From assembly GCF_011387195.1 (NCBI RefSeq), contig NZ_CP046919.1, positions 1,736,001 through 1,800,000 on the forward strand: a DNA stretch of 64,000 nt, given 5' to 3'. Both the position numbers and the translations under genes were made by a program. Positions 53,274 to 61,574 of the stretch are shown piece after piece. The number at the start of each line of letters is the position of its first letter. The stretch's first letter is position 1. Source of the DNA: Streptococcus ruminicola (GTDB taxonomy: Bacteria > Bacillota > Bacilli > Lactobacillales > Streptococcaceae). The notes beneath the pieces were generated by a model. That model was not told the origin of the DNA. It worked only from the letters and a program-made list of their open reading frames with translations, and did not search any database.

Positions 53274-53286
53274 ATTGTTCGTGTTT
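53274..53286 (-). promoter_or_regulatory. PurBox-like site 1
   Basis: Minus strand AAACACGAACAAT, near the PurR consensus AWWWCCGAACWWT with one change in the CC pair. Confidence 0.6.
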
Positions 53287-53382
53287 CAGTGTTATTAAAC
53301 AACTTTTTTTATCAATAGTTATAGTTATTCGTTATAACAAAGAACATTTTCAAAATCCTTGAAATAACAGAATTCATTAGAG

Positions 53383-53394
53383 ATTGTTCGTTTT
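53383..53394 (-). promoter_or_regulatory. PurBox-like site 2
   Basis: Minus strand AAAACGAACAAT, same core ACGAACAAT as the other two sites. Confidence 0.6.
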
Positions 53395-53451
53395 GAAAAC
53401 CATTGAAATCAATTGTTTCATTCTTCAAACTTCTCAGGAGAAAAGGTTGTT

Positions 53452-53464
53452 ATTGTTCGTTTTT
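53452..53464 (-). promoter_or_regulatory. PurBox-like site 3
   Basis: Minus strand AAAAACGAACAAT. It lies 89 bp upstream of coaB and 266 bp upstream of fhs, so it could serve either gene. Confidence 0.6.
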
Positions 53465-53553
53465 AGGTAAATATTTGTGAAAAATAGGCACTTTCTAAAT
53501 TAAAAGTGTGTCAAACAATTTACGAAAAAAATGTTTTTGTGTAAAATAAGGCT

Positions 53554-54240
53554 ATGAAAATTTTAATAACATCCGGTGGAACAACCGAGAAGATAGATTC
53601 TGTGCGTGGCATTACTAACCATGCTACAGGAACTTTAGGAAAATATATCGCTGAAGCTTTTTTAGAAAAAGGGTATCAGGTAACTTTGGTTACAACTAAA
53701 GAAGCTGTTAAACCAAAGGATCACCCTCTTTTAACTGTGCAGATCATTACGAATGTTGATAGTTTGCTAAAAACACTTGAACCACTTGTCAAAACGCACG
53801 ACGTCTTTATTCATAGCATGGCAGTATCTGACTACACACCTGTTTATATGACAGATCTTAATGAAGTTGAACAGGCTGAGCATGTTTCTGATTTGTTAAA
53901 ACGTCAAAATACGGAATCTAAGATTTCTTCTAAGGAAGACTACCAAGTGCTTTTTTTGAAGAAAACGCCAAAAGTGATTTCTTTAGTGAAAACTTGGAAT
54001 CCTGATATCTGCCTAATTGGCTTTAAATTGTTGGTTAATGTCAGCAAAGACGAGCTTTTTGCTGTTGCGCGTGAAAGTTTACAAAAAAATAAAGCCCGCT
54101 ATATCCTTGCTAATGATTTAACAGAGATTAAGGGAGACAAGCACCATGCTTATTTGCTAGATGAGTCTCATGTCTATGAAGCAGATACTAAAAAAGCTAT
54201 TGCAAACTTGATTTTTGAAAGGGTGACAAATCATGTCTAA
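53554..54240 (+). CDS. coaB: Phosphopantothenate-cysteine ligase (CoaB)
   Basis: At 228 residues this is the stand-alone CoaB found in streptococci and enterococci, where CoaB and CoaC are separate. The N-terminal I-T-S-G-G-T-T-E-K-I-D-S-V-R and N-H-A-T-G-T-L-G motif, S-M-A-V-S-D-Y-T and I-G-F-K-L-L segments match. It couples cysteine to 4-phosphopantothenate for coenzyme A. It overlaps coaC by 8 bp. TGTGTAAAAT ends six bases before the ATG, so the transcript may be leaderless. Confidence 0.94.
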   Translation: MKILITSGGTTEKIDSVRGITNHATGTLGKYIAEAFLEKGYQVTLVTTKEAVKPKDHPLLTVQIITNVDSLLKTLEPLVKTHDVFIHSMAVSDYTPVYMTDLNEVEQAEHVSDLLKRQNTESKISSKEDYQVLFLKKTPKVISLVKTWNPDICLIGFKLLVNVSKDELFAVARESLQKNKARYILANDLTEIKGDKHHAYLLDESHVYEADTKKAIANLIFERVTNHV

Positions 54241-54772
54241 AAGTATTTTATTAGCTGTTTCTGGTAGTATTTCTGCCTATAAAGCAGCTGATTTAACTAA
54301 TCGATTAACCAAACTTGGCTATGATGTTCATGTTTTAATGACCAAGGCTGCTACTGATTTTATCACGCCACTGACGCTTCAGGTCTTGTCAAAAAATACT
54401 GTTCATCTTGATGTTATGACCGAAGAGGATCCTAAGAGCGTTAATCATATCGAATTAGCTAAAAAAGCTGATTTATTTATCCTTGCCCCTGCTTCTGCTA
54501 ATACTTTAGCAAAATTAGCGCACGGTTTAGCTGATAATATGGTTACAGCTACTGCTCTTGCTTTGCCAGCTGAAACACCTAAATTAATTGCGCCAGCCAT
54601 GAACACAAAAATGTATGAAAATCCCTTAACGCAGCGTAATTTATCGATCTTAAAAGAGGTCGGTTATGAGGAAATTGAGCCACGTTCAAGCCTTTTAGCT
54701 TGTGGAGATCTTGGTCGCGGTGCGCTGGCTGAACTTGACACAATTATCGAGTATATTGAAAAACGTCTATAA
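54233..54772 (+). CDS. coaC: Phosphopantothenoylcysteine decarboxylase (CoaC)
   Basis: This 179-residue flavoprotein of the HFCD family has G-S-I-S-A-Y-K-A near 10, the catalytic His region N-H-I-E-L-A-K-K-A-D, A-P-A-S-A-N-T-L-A-K near 88, and P-A-M-N-T-K-M near 122. It decarboxylates 4-phosphopantothenoylcysteine. The ATG lies within the end of coaB. The ECF S component that follows has its own promoter. Confidence 0.95.
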   Translation: MSKSILLAVSGSISAYKAADLTNRLTKLGYDVHVLMTKAATDFITPLTLQVLSKNTVHLDVMTEEDPKSVNHIELAKKADLFILAPASANTLAKLAHGLADNMVTATALALPAETPKLIAPAMNTKMYENPLTQRNLSILKEVGYEEIEPRSSLLACGDLGRGALAELDTIIEYIEKRL

Positions 54773-54796
54773 TTTTACCCTTGTCAAGACACCTGT

Positions 54797-54825
54797 AAAT
54801 TTGTATAATGTATTGGGCTTTCAAA
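54797..54825 (+). promoter_or_regulatory. Promoter of the coaBC-linked ECF gene
   Basis: Near 54782-54810, TTGTCA and TATAAT are separated by 17 bp just after coaC. The downstream gene can therefore be expressed separately. Confidence 0.6.
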
Positions 54826-54860
54826 AGAGAAGCCAAAAAAGTCATCTCTTAGGAGGAGTT

Positions 54861-55433
54861 ATGAAAAACAGTAAAGCAGCAAGTAATATTGCCACAGTTG
54901 CAATTTTCTTTGCTATCATGCTTGTTATTAATTTCTTAACAAGCCTTGTCTTTAACCTTTGGCCTGTGCCAATCAAGCCGACACTTATTCACGTTCCAGT
55001 AATCATTGCATCTATTGTTTACGGACCACGAATCGGTGCTACGCTTGGTGCTTTAATGGGAGTTATCAGTGTAACAGTGAACACTTTGACTCTTCTACCA
55101 ACAAGTTACCTCTTCTCTCCATTTGTTGAAAATGGTAATCTTTCTTCATTAATTGTTGCCATGGTACCTCGTATTCTGATTGGTATCACACCATATTTTG
55201 TTTATAAATGGCTTCATAATAGATTTGGTATCATTGTCGCTGGTGCTATTGGTTCTATGACAAATACAATCTTTGTTTTGGGTGGTATTTTCTTCCTCTT
55301 TGCAAATGTGTATAGTGGAGATATCAAAGCACTACTTGCAGTTGTCTTTGGTACAAATGCGATTGCAGAGATGATTATTTCAGCTATTTTAACGCTTGCA
55401 ATTGTTCCAAAATTACAGAAAATCAGAGCATAA
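54861..55433 (+). CDS. ECF transporter S component, probably pantothenate
   Basis: This 190-residue membrane protein starts at 54861, where AGGAGGAG precedes the ATG; a longer frame overlapping coaC is rejected. About six helices, with V-A-I-F-F-A-I-M-L-V-I-N-F-L and G-P-R-I-G-A-T-L-G-A-L-M-G. S components beside coaB-coaC are predicted pantothenate or CoA-precursor transporters (PanT-like). It needs the common ECF ATPases, which are not here. Confidence 0.82.
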   Translation: MKNSKAASNIATVAIFFAIMLVINFLTSLVFNLWPVPIKPTLIHVPVIIASIVYGPRIGATLGALMGVISVTVNTLTLLPTSYLFSPFVENGNLSSLIVAMVPRILIGITPYFVYKWLHNRFGIIVAGAIGSMTNTIFVLGGIFFLFANVYSGDIKALLAVVFGTNAIAEMIISAILTLAIVPKLQKIRA

Positions 55434-55441
55434 ATAATGAA

Positions 55442-55468
55442 AATCACGGGAAAACCGTGGTTTTTTTA
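55442..55468 (+). terminator. Terminator of the ECF S component gene
   Basis: AATCACGG-GAAAA-CCGTGGTTTTTTT. Confidence 0.87.
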
Positions 55469-55504
55469 GTCACATGAAGTTAAAAAAATTGGTTAATTTT
55501 TACC

Positions 55505-55524
55505 TTACACAAACGTTTGCGTAA
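55505..55524. promoter_or_regulatory. LacI-family operator-like palindrome upstream of pgm
   Basis: TTACACAAACGTTTGCGTAA is an inverted repeat with a single mismatched pair, centred on AACGTT. The form is that of MalR/CcpA-family operators. It lies about 85 bp upstream of the pgm -10 box (TGGTATAAT, 55606-55614). Confidence 0.6.
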
Positions 55525-55651
55525 CTAGACCAAAGTACTCAAAAAGCTTGATTTAACAATATTTTCACTAAAATTAAATTTTTACTAGCTAAATGATTTA
55601 CAAAGTGGTATAATGAAAGCGTTTATAAGAACATATAAAGGAGTTCCATTA

Positions 55652-57367
55652 ATGACTTACACTGAAAACTATCAAAAATGGCTCGATTTTGCGGAGCTTC
55701 CCGATTATCTCCGTGAAGAATTGTTAGCCATGGACGAAAAGACAAAAGAAGATGCTTTCTACACAAACCTTGAGTTTGGTACAGCAGGTATGCGTGGTGT
55801 TATCGGCGCTGGTACTAACCGTATCAACGTTTACGTTGTTCGCCAAGCTACTGAAGGTCTTGCAAAACTTATCGAAACAAAAGGTGAAGATGTTAAAAAA
55901 CGTGGTGTTGCTATCGCCTACGACTCACGTCATTTCTCACCTGAATTTGCTTTCGAATCTGCTCAAGTTTTAGCAAAACATGGCATTAAAGCATATGTTT
56001 TCGAATCACTTCGCCCAACTCCAGAATTGTCATTTGCTGTTCGTCACCTTGGTACTTTTGCTGGTATCATGGTTACTGCAAGTCACAACCCTGCTCCATT
56101 TAATGGTTACAAAGTTTATGGTGAAGATGGTGGACAAATGCCACCTGCTGATGCTGATGCCTTGACTGACTTCATTCGTGCTATCGATGATCCATTTGCC
56201 ATCGAATTAGCTGATCTTGAAGAAAGCAAAGCTTCTGGTCTTATTGAAGTTATCGGTGAAAATGTCGATGCTGAATACCTTAAAGAAGTTAAAGACGTCA
56301 ACATCAACCAAAAATTGATTGATGAATACGGCAAAGACATGAAGATTGTCTACACTCCACTTCACGGTACTGGTGAAATGCTTGCTCGTCGAGCTCTTGC
56401 ACAAGCTGGTTTTGAATCTGTACAGGTTGTTGAAGCTCAAGCTGTTCCAGACCCAGACTTCTCAACTGTAAAATCTCCAAACCCAGAAAATCAAGAAGCA
56501 TTTGCTCTTGCTGAAGAACTTGGACGCAAAGTTGATGCTGACGTTCTTGTTGCAACTGACCCAGATGCTGACCGTCTTGGTGTTGAAATTCGTCAAGCTG
56601 ACGGTTCATACCGTAACCTTTCTGGTAACCAAATCGGTGCTATCATTGCTAAATACATTCTTGAAGCACATAAAACAGCTGGAACTCTTCCAGAAAATGC
56701 AGCTTTGGCAAAATCAATCGTATCAACTGAATTGGTAACTAAAATCGCTGAAAGCTACGGCGCTAAAATGTTTAACGTCTTGACTGGTTTCAAATTCATC
56801 GCAGAAAAAATTCAAGAATTTGAAGAAAAACACAACCACACTTATATGTTTGGTTTCGAAGAAAGCTTCGGTTACCTTATCAAACCATTCGTACGTGATA
56901 AAGATGCCGTTCAAGCTGTTCTTATCGTAGCTGAAATTGCTGCTTACTACCGCTCACGTGGTTTAACACTTGCTGATGGTATCGAAGAAATCTACAAAGA
57001 ATACGGATACTTCGCAGAAAAAACTATCTCAGTAACACTTAGCGGTGTTGACGGTGCTGCAGAAATCAAGAAAATCATGGATAAATTCCGTGACAACGCT
57101 CCTGCTCAATTCAACTCAACTGATATTGTTAAAACTGAAGACTTCTTGGCTCAAACTGCTACAAGCGCAAATGGCGTTGAAAAATTGACAACTCCACCAA
57201 GCAACGTATTAAAATATGTTCTTGCTGATGATTCTTGGATTGCTGTTCGTCCTTCAGGTACAGAACCAAAAATCAAATTCTACTTCGCAACAGTTGGTTC
57301 TGACTTAGCTGATGCTGAAGCTAAAATTGCTAACATCGAAAAAGAAATTAACGCATTTGTTAAATAA
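55652..57367 (+). CDS. pgm: Phosphoglucomutase (alpha-D-phosphohexomutase family)
   Basis: At 571 residues from the ATG with AAAGGAG upstream (a 13-codon extension overlaps the promoter). Motifs in order: G-T-A-G-M-R-G near 45, phosphoserine loop T-A-S-H-N-P near 145, metal loop D-P-D-A-D-R-L-G near 305, sugar-binding G-F-E-E-S-F-G, and phosphate-binding R-P-S-G-T-E-P-K. It interconverts glucose 1- and 6-phosphate for cell-wall and capsule sugar nucleotides. Codon use is strongly biased, suggesting high expression. Confidence 0.96.
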   Translation: MTYTENYQKWLDFAELPDYLREELLAMDEKTKEDAFYTNLEFGTAGMRGVIGAGTNRINVYVVRQATEGLAKLIETKGEDVKKRGVAIAYDSRHFSPEFAFESAQVLAKHGIKAYVFESLRPTPELSFAVRHLGTFAGIMVTASHNPAPFNGYKVYGEDGGQMPPADADALTDFIRAIDDPFAIELADLEESKASGLIEVIGENVDAEYLKEVKDVNINQKLIDEYGKDMKIVYTPLHGTGEMLARRALAQAGFESVQVVEAQAVPDPDFSTVKSPNPENQEAFALAEELGRKVDADVLVATDPDADRLGVEIRQADGSYRNLSGNQIGAIIAKYILEAHKTAGTLPENAALAKSIVSTELVTKIAESYGAKMFNVLTGFKFIAEKIQEFEEKHNHTYMFGFEESFGYLIKPFVRDKDAVQAVLIVAEIAAYYRSRGLTLADGIEEIYKEYGYFAEKTISVTLSGVDGAAEIKKIMDKFRDNAPAQFNSTDIVKTEDFLAQTATSANGVEKLTTPPSNVLKYVLADDSWIAVRPSGTEPKIKFYFATVGSDLADAEAKIANIEKEINAFVK

Positions 57368-57385
57368 TTTTAGTTAGATATTCTA

Positions 57386-57416
57386 AAACTCCTTCTATTC
57401 TAGAAGGAGTTTTTTT
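57386..57416 (+). terminator. Terminator of pgm
   Basis: AAACTCCTTCT-ATTC-TAGAAGGAGTTTTTTT. Confidence 0.92.
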
Positions 57417-57504
57417 ACGCACTAAATTAGATCATTCAATATTAAAAAGGCAACCACCAATTAGTTTACATAAATATATTTATATACAACAAAACAACAC
57501 CCAA

Positions 57505-57533
57505 GGGAGATAAGGTGCTGTTTCTTTTTTGTT
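57505..57533. terminator. Terminator of the Nramp-like gene
   Basis: ACAACACC / GGTGCTGT stem between convergent genes. T tracts on both sides, stronger on the plus strand. Confidence 0.6.
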
Positions 57534-57566
57534 TTTTAGGGAGTGTTCATTTCATGAAAAAACGTA

Positions 57567-58826
57567 TTAAATATTACCAGTTAGCCAAGCAATGATAAAG
57601 AACAATGCAAAACCAAAGAGGTAAATAAGACCAATGATTGATAGAACTTTCAACCAAGGTTTGATTTGATGTTCTTTGTTATTAACCAAAGAATAATTAA
57701 GGTAACCAAAGAATGGTGTTGTGATGAATGATGCAATCATGGCAAAGCGGAGCATTGTTGCCACATTACCAGCAAATAGATAAACAATGATAAGACCAAC
57801 TGCTGCTGTCACAGTCATCCAAGCATAAAGAGCTTTTTGAGATGATTCTTCCTTACCAAGTAATAATCGAAGGGATTCGTTGTTAGCACGAGAATACCCA
57901 TCAATAACTGTGATAACTGTACCGAAGATACATAGGAAGGCAATTAGGGTAATCAAGAAGCGAGCCCATTCACCAAGTACTTCAGCGTACATGTTAACGA
58001 ATTGAGCGATGTAAGCTGCTGATGCACTTTGTACTTCTTCACCAGAGCCAAATTGAATTAAGGCACCAAGAGCACAGAAGATAAGTGCTAAGATTGCTGT
58101 TCCAATGTAACCAATATTAAAATCAAAAACAGCATCCTTCTCTGACATATTGACGGTTTTACGTTTTTCAACTGACCACATTGAATTGATGGCTGAGATT
58201 TCAATTGGACAAGGCATCCACCCCATTAATGAAACGATAAATGGTAAAGCTGCCATGCGCCATGGTGTTGGAGCTTCAAAGTTTGGAGCGTATTCACGGT
58301 GTTTGAATAATGCAACAACAACCGCCAAAACAGTTGCCAAAGTCAAGGCAGTCATTACCCATTTCGCAAGCGAATCAAGGAAACGATAACCACCGATCAG
58401 TAACATGGCCCAAATAATCACAATAATGATAGTAGTCAATTGTGAAATGCTCAATCCAAAGCCATTTGGGAAGACATTATATAAAATTGCTGCGCAAAGA
58501 ATACCAACCCCAGCGGTATTAACGATTGCTGAGAAGACATTTAAGATGAAGAAAACAGCTAACCAACCTTTACCTTTTTCAGCATAGCCTTCAATCAAGC
58601 TTTTATTATTTTCCATTGTGTATTGGGAACCAAAACGGAAAAATGGATATTTGAAAATGTTAATCAAAATAATCAGCAAAGCCAATTGCCATCCATAGAT
58701 AGCTCCTGCTTGTGTAGAAGAAACGATGTGTGAGCCGCCAACAGCAGCTGATGCCATTAGAATACCAGGGCCAAGTGCTTTAAGTTTAGTGCGCCAGGTC
58801 GACTGTTGTTCTGTGCTTTCAGTCAT
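57567..58826 (-). CDS. Nramp-related divalent metal transporter, non-canonical
   Basis: This 419-residue protein has about eleven helices and the Nramp-like start L-K-A-L-G-P-G-I-L-M-A. In helix 1 the metal-binding D-P-G-N is replaced by G-G-S-H (A-V-G-G-S-H-I-V), and helix 6 has W-M-P-C-P-I-E instead of M-P-H. It belongs to the YcsG-like branch of the superfamily rather than MntH. Mn/Fe transport should not be assumed. A promoter TTGACT-17-TAAAAT precedes it. Monocistronic. Confidence 0.82.
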   Translation of the reverse strand: MTESTEQQSTWRTKLKALGPGILMASAAVGGSHIVSSTQAGAIYGWQLALLIILINIFKYPFFRFGSQYTMENNKSLIEGYAEKGKGWLAVFFILNVFSAIVNTAGVGILCAAILYNVFPNGFGLSISQLTTIIIVIIWAMLLIGGYRFLDSLAKWVMTALTLATVLAVVVALFKHREYAPNFEAPTPWRMAALPFIVSLMGWMPCPIEISAINSMWSVEKRKTVNMSEKDAVFDFNIGYIGTAILALIFCALGALIQFGSGEEVQSASAAYIAQFVNMYAEVLGEWARFLITLIAFLCIFGTVITVIDGYSRANNESLRLLLGKEESSQKALYAWMTVTAAVGLIIVYLFAGNVATMLRFAMIASFITTPFFGYLNYSLVNNKEHQIKPWLKVLSIIGLIYLFGFALFFIIAWLTGNI

Positions 58827-58969
58827 AAACCAGACCTCTTTCTAAATAAACTTTCAATTTTCAGATAATTCTGAATTGTGCAAGATTTATTTTACAACTC
58901 AAACTAAAGAAAGTCAACCTTTTTACGTAAATTTTCTGAAAAAACTGAAAAATATCTTTTGAAACACAA

Positions 58970-59005
58970 AAAAAAGACCGGTAACTAGAGCCTCGGTCTC
59001 TTTAA
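58970..59005 (-). terminator. Terminator of the TDT transporter gene
   Basis: Minus-strand AGAGACCG ... CGGTCTTTTTTTT hairpin, 19 bp after the stop. Confidence 0.85.
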
Positions 59006-59023
59006 AAAAATACGTTTTTCTCT

Positions 59024-59923
59024 TTATTCTGTAAAATAATTAATATACCCTGCTACCACTCTAATCAAAATTAAGATTGCTACTACTAACTCGATGACAT
59101 ACAAAAAATATAAACCTTCAAAATAAATAACTGCTCCTTTTAATGCAATTGCCGTAACAATCAAAGGAAAAGTTAAAGCTGAAAACCCTGGATTGAAAGG
59201 GCTTTTTAAAATTCCTGGAACAAAATAAAGAACGATAAGGTATAACATTTGCGACAGAATAATCAATCCTAAAAGTAATGGGCGATAGATAGTTTCAAAA
59301 GCATTGAGATAAGCTACTGCCACTAAGGCTGGAGCACACAGTGTAGCTAGGTTAGCTTTTACATCGTCAGGAATTCCATGTTTCCACAATCTTAGAAAAA
59401 TCGTCGGTAAAAGAACTATTAAAGCAAGTAAGAGATAAATAAAGATAGTTTTACCTAGTTGAGAGTATCCCGTCCAGGGAACAGTTAAACTAGAGATTCC
59501 TATTCCTATATATAGAACTGCCCATGATGGAAAGACGTTACTTAGCTCAAAATTCCATAGAAATCTTTTTGAAAAGATAACAATGTAACTAATCAATGCA
59601 ATAAAAGACAGCCACCAAATCGTCCGGAAAACTCCCTCGGTAAATCCATACCATTCTGGAAAGACATCCTGATAGACAATCATCAGCATTCCTTGCATTA
59701 GGAGTGTCGGAAAAATTGAGGCTGTTAGCGGATTTTTAAGTGCAAGTCTATAGTTCTTAAAAGATTTTACAAATGCCGTTAGTAATAGTAAATATAAAAC
59801 AAAAGCTATACCACCTAGTACATAACGCAAAAGAGTTGAATAATCTCCCAAGGTGTTTCCTAATGAAAAAAAGCTCAATCCTAAGCCACCTAATGCTAAA
59901 GGAGGTTCTTTTAATTTTCTCAT
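59024..59923 (-). CDS. TDT-family transporter (TehA/SLAC1-like)
   Basis: This 299-residue protein has ten hydrophobic helices and begins L-K-E-P-P-L-A-L-G-G-L-G-L, typical of TDT (tellurite-resistance/dicarboxylate transporter) proteins, which include TehA and malate permeases. These are anion channels or exporters; the substrate is unknown. GGAGAATAG precedes the ATG. It stands alone between terminators. Confidence 0.82.
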   Translation of the reverse strand: MRKLKEPPLALGGLGLSFFSLGNTLGDYSTLLRYVLGGIAFVLYLLLLTAFVKSFKNYRLALKNPLTASIFPTLLMQGMLMIVYQDVFPEWYGFTEGVFRTIWWLSFIALISYIVIFSKRFLWNFELSNVFPSWAVLYIGIGISSLTVPWTGYSQLGKTIFIYLLLALIVLLPTIFLRLWKHGIPDDVKANLATLCAPALVAVAYLNAFETIYRPLLLGLIILSQMLYLIVLYFVPGILKSPFNPGFSALTFPLIVTAIALKGAVIYFEGLYFLYVIELVVAILILIRVVAGYINYFTE

Positions 59924-59962
59924 CTATTCTCCTTAGTATCATGTTTCTTTATAAAAACGAAA

Positions 59963-59995
59963 AAATACCTCACAAAACATGAGGTATTTTTATTG
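59963..59995 (-). terminator. Terminator of the DUF1002 gene
   Basis: AAAAATACCTCA / TGAGGTATTTTT stem, bidirectional in form. Confidence 0.9.
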
Positions 59996-60044
59996 TAACA
60001 TAAATAAGTTAGGGTCAAAAGCTCTTTAAAAATCCAGCTTACTA

Positions 60045-61010
60045 TTAAAACAAGTTTTTAAAGAAGTTGACAATAGCTTGCCAGATGTTAGCCAAGAAGC
60101 CTTTTCCTGATTCTAAAGCGCTTGATGAATCAAAATTCAAGTTAATACCCTTGAATGATGAACCTGCATTTGAAACAATACTGTCCTTCAAAGAAGCCAA
60201 GGCTGATTTGAAGCTACTGCTATCAATGATGTTTGATTTTGAAAGGTTGAAAGCAAAGTTAACAATCATGTTGATTTGGTTATTTGATAACACGTCTTTC
60301 AATTTATAGTTATCAAGTGTTTCATCAACGATTTTACGAACATCATCTTTTGTCACGTTAGACCCGGCATCTGCTACTGCTGATTTGATATCAGCTAAAG
60401 CAACGTTCAATTTGTCAGCGTCATAACCATCTGTACCTTGATTTTCAGCATTGATAGTAGACAAGGTATTCAATTCTTCTTGTGCTAATTGCTTACTTTC
60501 ATCAGAAACTTTAGCACCATTTTCTTCAAGTGAATAATAAATTCCAGCCAAAGCCGATTCACCTGTTACAGGGATTGGTGAGGCTACAGTGATTGCGGCG
60601 TGTTCGATACCAAGTGTTACTGCAGCGTTGCGGTACATATCTGACGTTACTTTTGTGATATTTTCAGGAGTGACAATATTAACCGTTAATGTCTCTGAAG
60701 ATCCCAATTTTTGAATTTTAACTGATGAGTATAATTGTAAACTTGGGTCATCAGCAACATCCATAATCTTAGCATAAGCACTTGTTGTAATCGTTTTGAC
60801 GCTTGTGTCTTTTGAACTATCATAACCAAGCAATGACAAGGTTTGATTGCGTTGATCATCCGATAAAGAATAACCAAGCACATAATCTGGTTGCACATAT
60901 GTTTCATCAATGACATTTTGAACTGAGTTACTTGCTGCTTGAACGTGACTAACTGTAAGAGTTGAGAATAATGCTAGCGCACAAGCCATGAGTGTCTTTT
61001 TAAATTTCAT
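60045..61010 (-). CDS. Secreted DUF1002 protein
   Basis: This 321-residue protein has a Sec signal peptide (basic M-K-F-K-K, hydrophobic core, A-x-A cleavage near residue 25: V-Q-A). The mature part follows DUF1002: D-Y-V-L-G-Y-S-L-S-D-D-Q-R, L-G-Y-D-S-S, V-T-S-D-M-Y-R-N-A-A-V-T-L-G-I, and A-L-A-G-I-Y. A Ser-rich linker and a hydrophobic C-terminal segment (N-I-W-Q-A-I-V-N-F-F-K-N-L-F) may associate with the membrane. Function unknown. Confidence 0.87.
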   Translation of the reverse strand: MKFKKTLMACALALFSTLTVSHVQAASNSVQNVIDETYVQPDYVLGYSLSDDQRNQTLSLLGYDSSKDTSVKTITTSAYAKIMDVADDPSLQLYSSVKIQKLGSSETLTVNIVTPENITKVTSDMYRNAAVTLGIEHAAITVASPIPVTGESALAGIYYSLEENGAKVSDESKQLAQEELNTLSTINAENQGTDGYDADKLNVALADIKSAVADAGSNVTKDDVRKIVDETLDNYKLKDVLSNNQINMIVNFAFNLSKSNIIDSSSFKSALASLKDSIVSNAGSSFKGINLNFDSSSALESGKGFLANIWQAIVNFFKNLF

Positions 61011-61094
61011 CTTAACTAATTCCTTTCACTTAGGTATTTAATTATAGCACTTCTTGTTTAAAGCGTCTGAAAAAAACTGTTATTTACTCACATT

Positions 61095-61508
61095 CTACTC
61101 GTGTAGTTCTAGGGGAAGGCCATCTGGGTCAAAGAAGAACGTCATTTTCTTGCCAGTATAGTCATCGTGACGGATAGGTTGCACGTAAATTCCCATATCT
61201 TCGAGCTCAGCCTTATAGGCTTCAATATTTTCAACGTAAAAAGCTAAATGACGAAGACCGCAAGCTTCCATATGGTACTCTGGTTGCCCAACACGTTTTG
61301 GTGGTGCAACATAAGCTGGATCTGATGTCTTATTCCCGAAAATTTCAAGTTCGATAGAACCACATTTCAAATCAAGCTTGTAATCGTGACGTTCTGGACG
61401 ATGGTTTTCGCGGATAATTTCAAAACCAAGTTTGTTAACGTAAAAGTTACGTGATTTGTCATAATCAGAGACGATAAGTGCCACATGGTGAACAGCGTTT
61501 AATTTCAT
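61095..61508 (-). CDS. gloA2: VOC-family (glyoxalase I-like) metal enzyme
   Basis: This 137-residue protein has two beta-alpha-beta-beta-beta modules of the vicinal oxygen chelate fold. Metal ligands are likely His in A-V-H-H-V-A-L, Glu in S-I-E-L-E-I-F, His in L-R-H-L-A-F-Y and Glu in L-P-L-E-L-H-E. It is annotated in streptococci as a GloA2-like protein; the true substrate is unknown. It follows srtA, the usual order gyrA-srtA-gloA. Confidence 0.87.
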   Translation of the reverse strand: MKLNAVHHVALIVSDYDKSRNFYVNKLGFEIIRENHRPERHDYKLDLKCGSIELEIFGNKTSDPAYVAPPKRVGQPEYHMEACGLRHLAFYVENIEAYKAELEDMGIYVQPIRHDDYTGKKMTFFFDPDGLPLELHE

Positions 61509-61534
61509 AAAAATCTCCTTGTTAATGTATGTTT

Positions 61535-61573
61535 AGAAAAAGCCGAGAATAAAACTTACTCTCAGCTTTTTTC
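61535..61573 (-). terminator. Terminator of gyrA-srtA
   Basis: AAAAAGCTGAGAG / CTCGGCTTTTT stem on the minus strand directly after srtA. Confidence 0.85.
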
Positions 61574-61574
61574 T

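Noticed and set aside
54702..54860. N-terminal extension of the ECF S component into coaC
   Set aside because: The extension overlaps coaC and a promoter; the ATG at 54861 has AGGAGGAG and the normal family start.
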